DNA of 64,000 bases, taken from the NCBI RefSeq assembly GCF_007679965.1, contig NZ_VEHL01000010.1:186001-250000 (forward strand), in the 5' to 3' direction. Under the pieces are notes generated by a model. That model saw only the letters and a list, made by a program, of their open reading frames with translations, was not told the DNA's origin and made no database searches. The position numbers were made by a program, and so were the translations under genes. This document shows positions 51,445 through 60,700 of the stretch, in pieces; position 1 is the stretch's first letter; each line of letters opens with the position of its first letter. This stretch comes from Bordetella genomosp. 13. Lineage in GTDB: Bacteria; Pseudomonadota; Gammaproteobacteria; Burkholderiales; Burkholderiaceae_B.

Positions 51445-54400
51445 CTAGGCAATCTTCTCCAATTCGAGCTCGGGATGCCGCCGCATCTGTGCGAACTCGC
51501 GCAATCTGCGCGCCATGGTCCTGACCATGGCAGCCTTGCGGTCGCCGCCCTCTCCCCCGATGATGGTCGCGCAGGCGTGCCAGACGTCGACGCCGGCCTC
51601 GTCGCGCTTGCGCCAATCGATCTCGGCCGAACTGGCGAACAGCCAGGTGGCGCAGCCCAGGGCGGCCGCGAACTCCGCCACCGACGTGGCCGGCGCGATG
51701 ACCAGGTCGAGATTGGTCATGATGGCGGCGACGCTGTCGAAGTCGTTGTACTGGTCGACCTCGTTGAAGTCGGTGATGCGTCCAGGGAAACGCTCGCGCA
51801 ACCAGGCGAGTTCTTCCTCGCAATCGTCGTACTGGAGGCTCACGAACTGGATGCCAGGGATCTCGAACAGCGGTGCCAGTTCCTCGACATCCAGGTAATT
51901 GACGTTGCGTGCCCGGGTGGTCAGGCTGCTGCGCCAGCATATGCCCACGCGCAGCGTCGCTTCGGGCATCCTGGCGCGATACGTCGCGCGCAGCGACTCG
52001 TCGGCGACCAGGTAGGGCCGGGTCGGGAAGGCGTCGTAGGACTTCCGGAAATGCCAGATGAGATCGGTGGCCATCACGATATGGTTGGCGGCCTCGATCG
52101 CCGGCAGCGTATCGTTGTCCAGCACCACGCATAGGTCGGATCCCGGCAACTTGTCGTAGAAGCTGCGGGGATAGGTCTTCGAGAATCCCCGGACACGCTT
52201 GATGGGGACGAACTCGATCTCCGGGAACGAGCGGGAGAAGATCGGCGCCAGGCGGTAGTCGCATGAAATACGGAACCCACGGTCGCCGAAGCGGCGCTGG
52301 AAATCGGGATAGAGCGAGGCGAAACGGATCTCGTCGCCGGGGCCGTATACGGCAAGGATCAGGAAATTACGGAGTTCCTCGACGTCCTCGCTCAGCCAGT
52401 ACTTGTCCCGGAAATAACGGATCATCGTCTCGCGGAACGGCACGTTCAGGTAGGCGCGGTACGCGGCCTCGATCTGCCCTTCCGCCAGCAGGACCGGCAT
52501 CGAGAATGCGTCGCCGACGTCCAGCTGCAGCGACTGCGCATCGCTCAATACCCGCCGTGCCTGCTCGAAGTCGCCGAAGAAATTCAACAGGCGCAGGTAT
52601 TCCTTGTAGTTGCCCTCGGACGGATAGACCTGCCGGGCGCGGTTCAGCGTATCCAGCGCGCCGGTATAGTTGCCCAGGTCGGCCTGCGCCTTCGCATACG
52701 CGACACGGAGCTTGTCGTCCTCGCCCCCTTCGCGCACGATCTCCTCGAGAATGCCCATCGCGCGACGGGGCTCGCCGATCTCCAGGTAGGCGATGGCCTT
52801 CTGCACCGAGTGCTCGTTGTCCAGCCTCAGCCAGCCGATGGCCACCTCGTCCATGAACTCGCTGTCTGCGAGATACTTGTGGTTGAGCGAGAAGGCATCG
52901 TTGATACGCTCAGGGTTCAGGGAAATGGCCAGCGCCACATCCCGCTTCAGGCCCAGTTCCGAATACTCGGCGATATCGGTCGGCAGGTTGGCCAGGTACG
53001 TGGATATCGACTTCCGGTTTTCGCCGAACAGATCGGCCCGCTGGCAGAACAGGGCCAAGGCGCGCGCCGACCGGATGTCGAAGCACGCCTCGGCGATCCG
53101 CGCGGCCTTCATCATCAGGCCCGAACTGGCATAGCCGCTGATCGCCACCTTGTAGATGGCATCCAGGGCCTTGGGGTAATCCTTGTTCTTGACGTGCAGG
53201 TCCAGTATCTCGCTGAGCACGAGATACTGTTCATCGTCCATCACGTAGCCCTTCTCGAAGGATGCCGGCGGCGGCGCCTGCTCCCCGTCGGCGGACTGGG
53301 CATCGGACGGCTGCTGCGCCGGCCCGGCGCCGTTGCGTTGCCAGTCGGCAAGCCGGTTCAGGCGATTCAGCAACGTCTGGGCGGCAATGTCGTCTTCCAG
53401 GCGCTGCGAGAGCACCCACGCCACGTGCTTGACGATCACGCTGCTGGGGGACACGTCCCGCCAGCCGAGCAGGAACTTAAGAAAGATATCCGGCTCGACC
53501 AACTGGCGCACGCGTGCCGCGAACACGTCGCGGGCCGCATCGGTCTTAAGCTTGCCGCCGATCGCATGCAGCACCAGGGCCTGGAAGATCCGGCCAGGGG
53601 CATTCGAAAAAAACCGGAGCCAGTCGATCCTGGGTATGGCCGCGGCCAGCGCGTCACCGTCGCCCTGGAACACCAGGCCCGGCCAATACGACGTCTGGGC
53701 CACCAGCGCCTGGTCCTCTGGCGGACCGGCGCGCTTGATCCGCGCCTGCTTGTAGCGCCCCACCGCAGCGTCCGCGTCAATGCGCAGGCACGCGGTATGG
53801 AAGCCCAGCTCGGCGTTGGCCGGATGCGACAGATAGATCGGGTAGTCGAGGTAGATCGCGTGGAACAAGGCCTCGAGGTCGTGCCGGGCGCGACGCCGGG
53901 GAAACGCGACGCGGTCGTCGGTCAGTCCCCAGCCGGCGTAGAACGCGGCCCCCATGACCGTCACTTTCTTGCCCCGCAACAAGGCTTCGAAACCGGTCAG
54001 CGAGGTCACGGTGTAGACGTGGTCGACGCTGTCCAGGAATTCCGCCGTGGGAACATCCGGCGACTCGATCACGCAGATCCTCGAGACCAGCCGCTTCACG
54101 AAGCGGCTGCGCTGGTAGCCTTCGTACACCTCCGGATGGGGCCGATACACGATCTCGGCATCCGGGTGCTCGATCTTGGCCAGGCGAATCATGTCCATCA
54201 TGGACCAGCCTTCCGGATTGCCCATGCGCATCGACATGTCGTTGTCGACCTGGCCCACGATAGCCACCCGCCGCTGTAGCCGTATCGAGGGCGTCGAAAC
54301 CTTCTGCAGCTTGCCCGGCGTGTACTTCGACAACGACAACTGCAGCATCAGGTCGATGCAGCCCCGGGCGGCCGCACGCTCGGCGTCGGTGAACTGTTTG

Positions 54401-55035
54401 GTGTTGAGGATGGCCTCGAGGCGCGATTCGGTGTCGGGGTTGTAGTGCAGCCCCTTGTCGTCGAGCACGAGCGAATAAGGCGTCGAATGCGATGCGCCCA
54501 GTTCGGAGGACCGGATGAAGCCATCTTCCATGCGGTGGATGGGAATCCTTTTCCAGCGCGCATGCCGGGTGACGATGCCAGGCTCGGTATAGCCCCAGAC
54601 CACGAAACAGTCGGCCTTGACGGGGAAGCGGCGGATCGCCAGCAGTGCCATCAGCATGCTGACCTTGCGGGGTGCGAAGGCGACGCGGTAATCGGCCAGG
54701 TAATCCGCGACGAAACCCCATTTCCAGCTGTTGAAGCCCCACAGGATTGCAACCGGCTTGTCGGTGCCGTTGCGCCAGTTGTCGCCAACCAGGAAGAAGT
54801 CGCCGAACCGGGCCTTCTCGCCGAACACCTCGAACGGATCGACGAGGGAGAAGCGGTAGTCCGCCACGGGCGGCTTCTTCTTTCCGAAGAAGACACGATC
54901 GCGGCGCGCCAGGGTGCGGGCCAGCGACTTCCGCAGGCCCTTGCGCCGGAAGAACAGCTTTTCCGCCATGCCATGCAGCGCATCCGCAGCATGGATCTTC
55001 ACGTGTCTGGTTACCGCCTTCAAACCCAATTTCAT
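51445..55035 (-). CDS. Trimodular KpsC-like / TPR / GT-B-like glycosyltransferase, candidate capsule polymerase
   Basis: 1,196 residues. Residues about 90-440 repeat the KpsC module motifs: EDGFIRS (171-177), SKYTPGKLQ, VGQVDNDMSMRMG (260-272), YRPHPE (297-302), TSLTGFEALLRG (344-355) and FYAGWGLTDD (365-374). A Pro/Gln linker lies near 570-595. About 600-880 is helical with TPR-like pairs (LGNYTGALDTLNRARQVYP, GDFEQARRVLSDA). About 900-1196 resembles the second half of a GT-B enzyme (VGICWRSS at 1030, ATSVAEFAAALGCATW at 1116), as in TPR-linked glycosyltransferases such as those that glycosylate flagellin. No signal peptide or membrane span. It lies between pseI and kpsC, so transfer of pseudaminic acid and/or Kdo is the simplest idea. 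I know no characterised protein with this exact order. Confidence 0.8.
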   Translation of the reverse strand: MKLGLKAVTRHVKIHAADALHGMAEKLFFRRKGLRKSLARTLARRDRVFFGKKKPPVADYRFSLVDPFEVFGEKARFGDFFLVGDNWRNGTDKPVAILWGFNSWKWGFVADYLADYRVAFAPRKVSMLMALLAIRRFPVKADCFVVWGYTEPGIVTRHARWKRIPIHRMEDGFIRSSELGASHSTPYSLVLDDKGLHYNPDTESRLEAILNTKQFTDAERAAARGCIDLMLQLSLSKYTPGKLQKVSTPSIRLQRRVAIVGQVDNDMSMRMGNPEGWSMMDMIRLAKIEHPDAEIVYRPHPEVYEGYQRSRFVKRLVSRICVIESPDVPTAEFLDSVDHVYTVTSLTGFEALLRGKKVTVMGAAFYAGWGLTDDRVAFPRRRARHDLEALFHAIYLDYPIYLSHPANAELGFHTACLRIDADAAVGRYKQARIKRAGPPEDQALVAQTSYWPGLVFQGDGDALAAAIPRIDWLRFFSNAPGRIFQALVLHAIGGKLKTDAARDVFAARVRQLVEPDIFLKFLLGWRDVSPSSVIVKHVAWVLSQRLEDDIAAQTLLNRLNRLADWQRNGAGPAQQPSDAQSADGEQAPPPASFEKGYVMDDEQYLVLSEILDLHVKNKDYPKALDAIYKVAISGYASSGLMMKAARIAEACFDIRSARALALFCQRADLFGENRKSISTYLANLPTDIAEYSELGLKRDVALAISLNPERINDAFSLNHKYLADSEFMDEVAIGWLRLDNEHSVQKAIAYLEIGEPRRAMGILEEIVREGGEDDKLRVAYAKAQADLGNYTGALDTLNRARQVYPSEGNYKEYLRLLNFFGDFEQARRVLSDAQSLQLDVGDAFSMPVLLAEGQIEAAYRAYLNVPFRETMIRYFRDKYWLSEDVEELRNFLILAVYGPGDEIRFASLYPDFQRRFGDRGFRISCDYRLAPIFSRSFPEIEFVPIKRVRGFSKTYPRSFYDKLPGSDLCVVLDNDTLPAIEAANHIVMATDLIWHFRKSYDAFPTRPYLVADESLRATYRARMPEATLRVGICWRSSLTTRARNVNYLDVEELAPLFEIPGIQFVSLQYDDCEEELAWLRERFPGRITDFNEVDQYNDFDSVAAIMTNLDLVIAPATSVAEFAAALGCATWLFASSAEIDWRKRDEAGVDVWHACATIIGGEGGDRKAAMVRTMARRLREFAQMRRHPELELEKIA

Positions 55036-55096
55036 CTTTTCCAGTTGCCTTTAGGTACCGCTTTGGCCCGAATGCCGCACCGCTGTCCCGCCGTCC

Positions 55097-56146
55097 TCAA
55101 GCCAGCGCGTCGGCCACGACGGGCGTATTGCGCTGCACCGCCCGCGCGGCGCGCTTGCCGATGACCGATGGCAGCGCCTTGGGCGGCAGGCCATAGCCGG
55201 GCCGCACGCTGCGTACCGCGTCTTCGGTGATGACTTCGCCGGCGGCGAGGTCCTTGACGAAGTACAGCGAGCGGCGGAACTTGACGTTGCCCTGCTCGCT
55301 GGACTTGCAGCCGTAATCCACGCGGCCCAGTGAGGCCCAGGCGGTATGCGAATCGCGGCACAGGGCCGCCATGCCTTCGGGCTCCAGCGAGAAGCTGTCG
55401 TCCGGGCCGCCGCCATTGCGGTTCAGCGTGAAGTGCTTCTCGATGAGCGACGCGCCCAGAACGACGCTGGCGATGGCGGTGGTGTTGTCGATCGTGTGAT
55501 CGGACAGACCCGTCACCAGGCCGTAGCGCGCGATCATGTCCGGAATGGTGCGCAGGTTGTAATCCTCGGCGGGCGCCGGGTAGCCGCTGACGCAGTGCAG
55601 GATCGCCAGTTGCTTGCAGCCGCCTTCGCGGGCGGCATCGATGGCTTCCTGGATCTCCTGCTCGTCCGCCATGCCCGTCGAGATGATCATGGGCTTGCCC
55701 GTGCTGGCCACGTACTTGATCAGGGGCAGGTCCACGGCCTCGAAGGACGCGATCTTGTAGGCAGGCGCGTTGAGGTCTTCCAGCAGGTCGACCGCGGTAT
55801 TGTCGAACGGCGAGCTGAAGATCGTGATGCCCAGCTTGCGGGCATGCTCGAACAGCGGCGCGTGCCATTCCCAGGGCATGTGCGCCTCCTGGTACAGGTC
55901 GTACAGCGTCCGGCCGTCCCACAGGCCGCCGGTGATCAGGAAATCCTTGCCGTCCGAATCCAGCGTGATGGTGTCGGGCTTGTACGTCTGCAGCTTCACC
56001 GCATGGGCGCCTGCCTTCTTGGCTTCCTCGATGATGCGCAGCGCGGTTTCGAGCTTGCCGTTGTGGTTGGCCGACAGCTCCGCGATGATGAACGGAGGAA
56101 ACTGCGGTCCAATATCCCGCCCGTTGATGGAAATCGTACCAGCCAT
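55097..56146 (-). CDS. pseI: Pseudaminic acid synthase
   Basis: 349 residues of the NeuB superfamily. It condenses 2,4-diacetamido-2,4,6-trideoxy-L-altrose with phosphoenolpyruvate. N-terminal TIM-barrel blocks: FIIAELSANHNGKLETAL, HAVKLQTYKPDTITL, ITIFSSPFDNTAVDLL, YKIASFEAVDLPLI and VSGYPAPAEDYNL. HFTLNRNGGGPDDSFS is the PseI-type active-site loop (NeuB enzymes have a different sequence here). The C-terminal SAF (antifreeze-like) domain starts near RRSLYFVKDL. GGAGG lies before the ATG, inside the end of pseH. Confidence 0.94.
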   Translation of the reverse strand: MAGTISINGRDIGPQFPPFIIAELSANHNGKLETALRIIEEAKKAGAHAVKLQTYKPDTITLDSDGKDFLITGGLWDGRTLYDLYQEAHMPWEWHAPLFEHARKLGITIFSSPFDNTAVDLLEDLNAPAYKIASFEAVDLPLIKYVASTGKPMIISTGMADEQEIQEAIDAAREGGCKQLAILHCVSGYPAPAEDYNLRTIPDMIARYGLVTGLSDHTIDNTTAIASVVLGASLIEKHFTLNRNGGGPDDSFSLEPEGMAALCRDSHTAWASLGRVDYGCKSSEQGNVKFRRSLYFVKDLAAGEVITEDAVRSVRPGYGLPPKALPSVIGKRAARAVQRNTPVVADALA

Positions 56147-56147
56147 C

Positions 56148-56702
56148 TCAACCTCCGTTCTTCGCAGTCAGTTTTGCAATGATCTCGCCCCGCTTTTCCG
56201 ACCATTCGGAGGCCAGCAGGCCGAGAAGATAAATATCGACGAATGCATCATCCATCTTGTGATGCTCGCGCAGCACGCCTTCCACATGGAAGCCGAACTT
56301 CTGATGGAGCTTGATCACCGCGGTGTTGAAGGCCAGAACTTCGCAATGCAGCCGGCGCAGCTTCAATTCGCCGAAGGCGTAGTCCAGCGCCAGCAGTTCC
56401 ATCTTCGATCCGGTGCCGCGCGGAGCCTCGGGCGACGCATAGAACGCCCACGAGCTGTTCGCGTTCAGCGGATCAATGCGTGTGAATCCCACGACGCCCA
56501 AGGCCCGTCCGCCAGCTTCGTACATGAAATACCGCTGATCATCGCGCTGCTTCGTCCGCTCCCACCAGTCCAGGTGCTCGTCGATCGAGATCTCGTGGCG
56601 CGTGTACATGTTGGCGCGCACGGCGGGCGCATTGCGCCAGGACAGCATCGACTCCAATTCGTCGTCGCGGATCGGACGCAGGAAACCAAGCTCGCTCATC
56701 AT
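56148..56702 (-). CDS. pseH: UDP-4-amino-4,6-dideoxy-N-acetyl-altrosamine N-acetyltransferase
   Basis: 184 residues, GNAT fold. FLRPIRDDELESMLSWRN at the N-terminus, MELLALDYAFGELKLRRLHCEVLAFNTAVIKLHQKFGF in the core, and VDIYLLGLL at the end are typical of PseH. It acetylates the 4-amino group in CMP-Pse synthesis. The ATG 56700-56702 overlaps the pseG stop (ATGA). One base separates its stop from pseI's start region. Confidence 0.9.
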   Translation of the reverse strand: MMSELGFLRPIRDDELESMLSWRNAPAVRANMYTRHEISIDEHLDWWERTKQRDDQRYFMYEAGGRALGVVGFTRIDPLNANSSWAFYASPEAPRGTGSKMELLALDYAFGELKLRRLHCEVLAFNTAVIKLHQKFGFHVEGVLREHHKMDDAFVDIYLLGLLASEWSEKRGEIIAKLTAKNGG

Positions 56703-57829
56703 TCCTCCAGGGGGCTCGCGACTCGCTCGCGCAGCAGTTTCGGCAACACTCGGGCTACACCCTCTCCATCGCAGATCGCCGCGGCGCTGCACGCCATCCC
56801 GGCCAGCGCGGAGGGATTGCGATGCAGGTCCCGAAACAGGTTCTTCAATACGGGGGGCAGCGCCTCGTCCAGTTCCAGCACCGCGACCGCGCCCGCCAGG
56901 GACAAGGCCTGAGCCGCGCTCTTCTGGTTGTCCGCGAGGACGGCCAGGAACGTCGGCAAGCCCAGCGCGCACCGTTCCCACGAGGTACTGCCGGCGGCGC
57001 CGATGGCCAGGTCGCAGTCGGCCATCAGCGTCGCCATGTCCTTGACTCCGACCAGGACCTCGGTGGTCCAGGGCATCGTCGCGGCCTGGGCACGGACCTG
57101 CTCGCGCCATGGCGCATGCAGGCCCATGACCACGGAAATCGACAGGTCCGCGGGCAGTTCGCAGTCGCGCAAGGCATCCAGCACTGCGCCCGTGGCATTG
57201 GGCTGGTCCACCCCGCCCATGGTGATGAGCAGGCGTCGCAAGCGCGGCTCGCGCCGGCGGTCCAGGCTGCGGGACCGCATGGCCGCGAATTCTTCGCGCA
57301 ACAGCACGTACCTGGGGCCGGCCAGCACGTCGCAGCCGGCATCGACGTGCGACGCATAGTCCGCCGCCTCGCGGCCCAGGTTCTGGTCCAGCAGCACCTC
57401 GCAGTCATGGGCGCGGTCCGCCAGGTCGTCGATCACGAAGATGCCGCCGCACGCGCCGCGCAACGCCCGCTCCCAGCGCGCATCCAGGGCGTAGTGGTCC
57501 ACCACCAGCCAGTCGAAGACCGCCCGGGAGAGCGCTCCGCGCGTCTGCCCGGCGTCGCGCTGCCAGGACTCGCCTAGCCAGTCGGCATGGCTGACCAGCG
57601 GCTCTCCGGCGCTGCCGGCCGCCGCGGCCGAGGCGTCCTGCGCCAGGGGAAGCACGACCGTGTCGTAGCCGCGCGATCGGATGAAGTCGATCAGATTGCC
57701 TTCATGGGCACGCGTGATGAAGCAGCAGTGCGCGCCGGCGCGGCGCAGCGCGTCGGCCAGCGTCAGGCAACGCATCACATGCCCGGTCCCGATCCGCAGG
57801 GATGCATCGGCACGGAAAGCCACGCGCAT
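56699..57829 (-). CDS. pseG: UDP-2,4-diacetamido-2,4,6-trideoxy-beta-L-altropyranose hydrolase
   Basis: 376 residues, GT-B-like fold used as a nucleotide-sugar hydrolase. Family marks: VAFRADASLRIGTGHVMRCLTLA with the catalytic His in GTGHVMR, WLVVDHYALD, VIDDLADRAHDCEVLLDQN, LLITMGGVDQPNATG, and the C-terminal LAIGAAGSTSWERCALGLPT. It removes UDP in the Pse pathway. ATG 57829 sits one base after the pseF stop. Confidence 0.93.
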   Translation of the reverse strand: MRVAFRADASLRIGTGHVMRCLTLADALRRAGAHCCFITRAHEGNLIDFIRSRGYDTVVLPLAQDASAAAAGSAGEPLVSHADWLGESWQRDAGQTRGALSRAVFDWLVVDHYALDARWERALRGACGGIFVIDDLADRAHDCEVLLDQNLGREAADYASHVDAGCDVLAGPRYVLLREEFAAMRSRSLDRRREPRLRRLLITMGGVDQPNATGAVLDALRDCELPADLSISVVMGLHAPWREQVRAQAATMPWTTEVLVGVKDMATLMADCDLAIGAAGSTSWERCALGLPTFLAVLADNQKSAAQALSLAGAVAVLELDEALPPVLKNLFRDLHRNPSALAGMACSAAAICDGEGVARVLPKLLRERVASPLEE

Positions 57830-57830
57830 G

Positions 57831-58526
57831 TCAGCCTCCACCTCGCTGCGCCATCGTCTTGAACAGCAGCTCGGCCTGTATCCAGTCCTCCGGCGTATCG
57901 ATGTCCTGCACCCGGTACCGCGGCAGCTGGACCGGCACCGCATCGCCGCCGAAGACCGGCGCGCCCGCCAGCCATGCCTGCGCGGTGCCCCAGTAGAACT
58001 GCCCGGCGTCGTGGAAGACCTCTTCCAGATCCTGTGACCGCAGCGAGAAATTCTCAGGATGCAGCATCGCGATGCGGGCGCCTTCGAGGCGCAGTGCCCG
58101 CTGCACCGGGAACGCATAGGTGGTCACGGAGAACGCATACTGCGCCCCCGTCTCCTGCAGGGACGCCAGTCCCTGCCGCAAGTCCTCGGCGCGCACGAAC
58201 GGCGCCGTCGCATAGATGCAGCAGACCTGCTGGGGCGCGACGCCATGATCGACATGCCACTGGATGGCATGCTGGATGACCGCGGTCGTGCCTGTATGGT
58301 CGTCCGACAGCTCGGCCGGCCGCATGAACGGCACCTTGGCACCGGCCTCGCGCGCAACGGCCGCGATCTCGGGATCGTCCGTAGATACGACGATCTCGTC
58401 GAAGCATCCCGATTGCAGCGCGGCTTCCAGCGGCCACGCCAGCATGGGCTTGCCGCAGAAACCCCGCAGGTTCTTCCTCGGGATGCGCTTGCTGCCGCCG
58501 CGCGCGGGTATTACGGCCAGCTTCAC
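57831..58526 (-). CDS. pseF: CMP-pseudaminic acid synthetase (pseudaminic acid cytidylyltransferase)
   Basis: 231 residues of the CMP-sialate/CMP-Kdo synthetase family. N-terminal nucleotide loop LAVIPARGGSKRIPRKNLRGFCGKP, followed by IVVSTDDPEIAAVA, YATAPFVRAEDL and QDIDTPEDW. It activates Pse with CTP for transfer. It starts with GTG at 58526, which overlaps the pseC stop (GTGA), as shown by the family N-terminus beginning exactly there. Specificity for Pse rather than Neu5Ac is deduced from the surrounding pathway. Confidence 0.92.
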   Translation of the reverse strand: MKLAVIPARGGSKRIPRKNLRGFCGKPMLAWPLEAALQSGCFDEIVVSTDDPEIAAVAREAGAKVPFMRPAELSDDHTGTTAVIQHAIQWHVDHGVAPQQVCCIYATAPFVRAEDLRQGLASLQETGAQYAFSVTTYAFPVQRALRLEGARIAMLHPENFSLRSQDLEEVFHDAGQFYWGTAQAWLAGAPVFGGDAVPVQLPRYRVQDIDTPEDWIQAELLFKTMAQRGGG

Positions 58527-59683
58527 GACGCGACCGCCTCCTTGACCGCGGCAACCACGGCATCCTGCTGCGCGTGGGTCATGGTATGGAACATCGGCAG
58601 GCTGATCGCCTCGGCGTAGTAGCGTTCGGCCTGCGGGAAGTCTCCCGGCTTGAAGCCGAGGTCGCGGTAATAGGGCTGCGTATGCACGGGAATGTAGTGC
58701 AGGTTGACGCCGATGCCAGCCTTGCGCAACGCGTCGAATACCTCGCGATGGCCGCGCGGCATGCCGTCCAGCTGCAGGCGGATGACGTACAGATGCAGGC
58801 CCGAATAGCCATCGGCATGTTGCCACGGCAGGGTCACGGGCAGGCCGGCCAGAAGCTCGTCATAGCGGCGCGCCAGCGCGTGGCGGCGGGCCACGTAGTC
58901 GTCCAGGCGCTGCATCTGGCTCACGCCCAGGGCGGCCTGCATCTCGGTCATGCGGTAATTGAAGCCCAGCGCCACCTGCTGGTAATACCAGGCGCCGTCC
59001 GGCTCGTGCGTCATGCGATGCGCATCGCGCGTGATGCCGTGGCTGCGGTACAGGTTCATGGCTTCCGCCAGTTCCTGGTCGTTCGTCAGGGCCAGTCCGC
59101 CTTCCGCGGTGGTGATGATCTTCACCGGATGGAAGCTGAACACGGTGATGTCGCTGTACCGGCAGTTGCCGATGAAGTCGCCCTGGTACTTGCCGCCGAT
59201 GGCGTGCGAGGCATCCTCGATGATCCTGAAGCCGTATTCCTGGCCCAGCGCGTGGATCTGTTCCATCTCGCAGGGCTGGCCGCACAGATGGACCGGTACC
59301 ACCACCTTGGGCAGCTGGCCGGCGCGCTTGGCCTCGGCCAGCTTGTCGCGCAGCGCCTGCACGCTCATGTTGTAGGTGCGCGGATCGATGTCCACGAAGT
59401 CGACGCTGGCGCCGCAGTACAGCGCGCAATTGGACGACGCCACGAACGTGATCGGCGTCGTCCAGAGGATGTCGCCCTCCCCCAGGCCGAGCGCCAGGCA
59501 TGCAATGTGCAGCGCCGAAGTGGCGCTGTTAACCGCGCACGCGTACTTCGCGCCCACGTGGTCCGCGACTTCCTTCTCGAAGCGGGGGACCATTGGCCCC
59601 TGCGTGAGGAAATCCGACTTCAGTACCTCGATCACGGCGTCGATGTCGGTTTGCGTGATCTCCTGGCGCCCGTAGGGGATCAT
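58523..59683 (-). CDS. pseC: UDP-4-amino-4,6-dideoxy-N-acetyl-beta-L-altrosamine transaminase
   Basis: 386 residues, DegT/DnrJ/EryC1-type PLP aminotransferase. Blocks: MIPYGRQEITQTDIDAV at the N-terminus, CAVNSATSALHIACLALGLG, VPVHLCGQPCEMEQI, IIEDASHAIGG, and the Schiff-base Lys in VFSFHPVKIITTAEGG. GFNYRMTEMQAALGVSQ is the usual late signature. It aminates the 4-keto product of PseB. It is separated by 2 bases from pseB. Confidence 0.94.
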   Translation of the reverse strand: MIPYGRQEITQTDIDAVIEVLKSDFLTQGPMVPRFEKEVADHVGAKYACAVNSATSALHIACLALGLGEGDILWTTPITFVASSNCALYCGASVDFVDIDPRTYNMSVQALRDKLAEAKRAGQLPKVVVPVHLCGQPCEMEQIHALGQEYGFRIIEDASHAIGGKYQGDFIGNCRYSDITVFSFHPVKIITTAEGGLALTNDQELAEAMNLYRSHGITRDAHRMTHEPDGAWYYQQVALGFNYRMTEMQAALGVSQMQRLDDYVARRHALARRYDELLAGLPVTLPWQHADGYSGLHLYVIRLQLDGMPRGHREVFDALRKAGIGVNLHYIPVHTQPYYRDLGFKPGDFPQAERYYAEAISLPMFHTMTHAQQDAVVAAVKEAVAS

Positions 59684-59685
59684 GG

Positions 59686-60684
59686 TCAGATACCCCCGAT
59701 CTTTTCGCGGTTGGCGTCGATCCAGGCGCGCAGGTCCTCGTCGCCCATCCATTCGGTGTTGTTGTCGCTCGAATAGACGAAGCCTTCCGGAACCCGCTTG
59801 CCGTCCTTGATGCGCTCCGGCGTATCCGACCAGCCGTTGATGGCGGGCAGGATCTTGTAGTGCTCGGGATATTCGTACGTATGGTACGAGTCTTCCGCGC
59901 CGATCATCTGTTCGTGCAGCTTCTCGCCCGGGCGGATGCCGACGATCTTCTGGTCGGCCTCGGGGGCCACCACGCGCGCCAGATCCGTCACCTTCATGGA
60001 CGGAATCTTCTTCACGTAGACTTCGCCGCCCACCATGTCCTCGAAGGCATGCCAGACCAGTTCCACGCCCTGCTCCAGCGAGATCATGAAGCGGGTCATG
60101 CGCGCGTCGGTGATGGGCAGGACGCCCTTGTCGCGGATGGACATGAAGAACGGAATGACCGAGCCGCGCGAGCCCATCACGTTGCCGTAGCGCACCACAG
60201 AGAAGCGCGAACCGTGTTCGCCCGAGTAGGCGTTGCCGGCGACGAACAGCTTGTCGGACGCAAGCTTGGTGGCGCCGTACAGGTTGATGGGGCTGCTGGC
60301 CTTGTCCGTGGACAGGGCCACGACGCGCTTGACGCCCTTGTCGATGCACGCGTCGATGACGTTCATGGCGCCGTCGACGTTGGTCTTGACGCACTCGAAC
60401 GGGTTGTATTCGGCGGTGGGGACAATCTTCGTGGCAGCGGCGTGCACCACGTAATCCACGCCGTCCAGGGCGCGGTACAGGCGCTCGCGGTCGCGCACGT
60501 CGCCGATGAAGAAGCGCACGCGAGGATCGTCCTGGAACTTCTTCGCCATGTCCCACTGCTTCATTTCATCGCGGGAGAAGATGATGATTTTCTTCGGGCT
60601 GAATTTCTGCAGAGTCATCGGCACGAAAGCGTTGCCAAAGGAACCGGTGCCGCCCGTCACCAAGATTGTCTTATCACGAAACAT
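59686..60684 (-). CDS. pseB: UDP-N-acetylglucosamine 4,6-dehydratase (inverting)
   Basis: 332 residues, short-chain dehydrogenase fold. Starts MFRDKTILVTGGTGSFGNAF (the nucleotide motif TGGTGSFG). HAAATKIVPTAEYNPFECVKTNVDGAMNVI, STDKASSPINLYGATKLASDK (the YxxxK-type site), and VVRYGNVMGSRGSVIPFF are typical of PseB/FlaA1. It converts UDP-GlcNAc to the 4-keto-6-deoxy L-altro sugar, the first Pse step. ATG 60684 fits the family; a TTG six codons upstream lies inside the T-tract of the hairpin at 60701-60725 and is rejected as a start. Confidence 0.95.
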   Translation of the reverse strand: MFRDKTILVTGGTGSFGNAFVPMTLQKFSPKKIIIFSRDEMKQWDMAKKFQDDPRVRFFIGDVRDRERLYRALDGVDYVVHAAATKIVPTAEYNPFECVKTNVDGAMNVIDACIDKGVKRVVALSTDKASSPINLYGATKLASDKLFVAGNAYSGEHGSRFSVVRYGNVMGSRGSVIPFFMSIRDKGVLPITDARMTRFMISLEQGVELVWHAFEDMVGGEVYVKKIPSMKVTDLARVVAPEADQKIVGIRPGEKLHEQMIGAEDSYHTYEYPEHYKILPAINGWSDTPERIKDGKRVPEGFVYSSDNNTEWMGDEDLRAWIDANREKIGGI

Positions 60685-60700
60685 TATTAGTCCATTCCAC

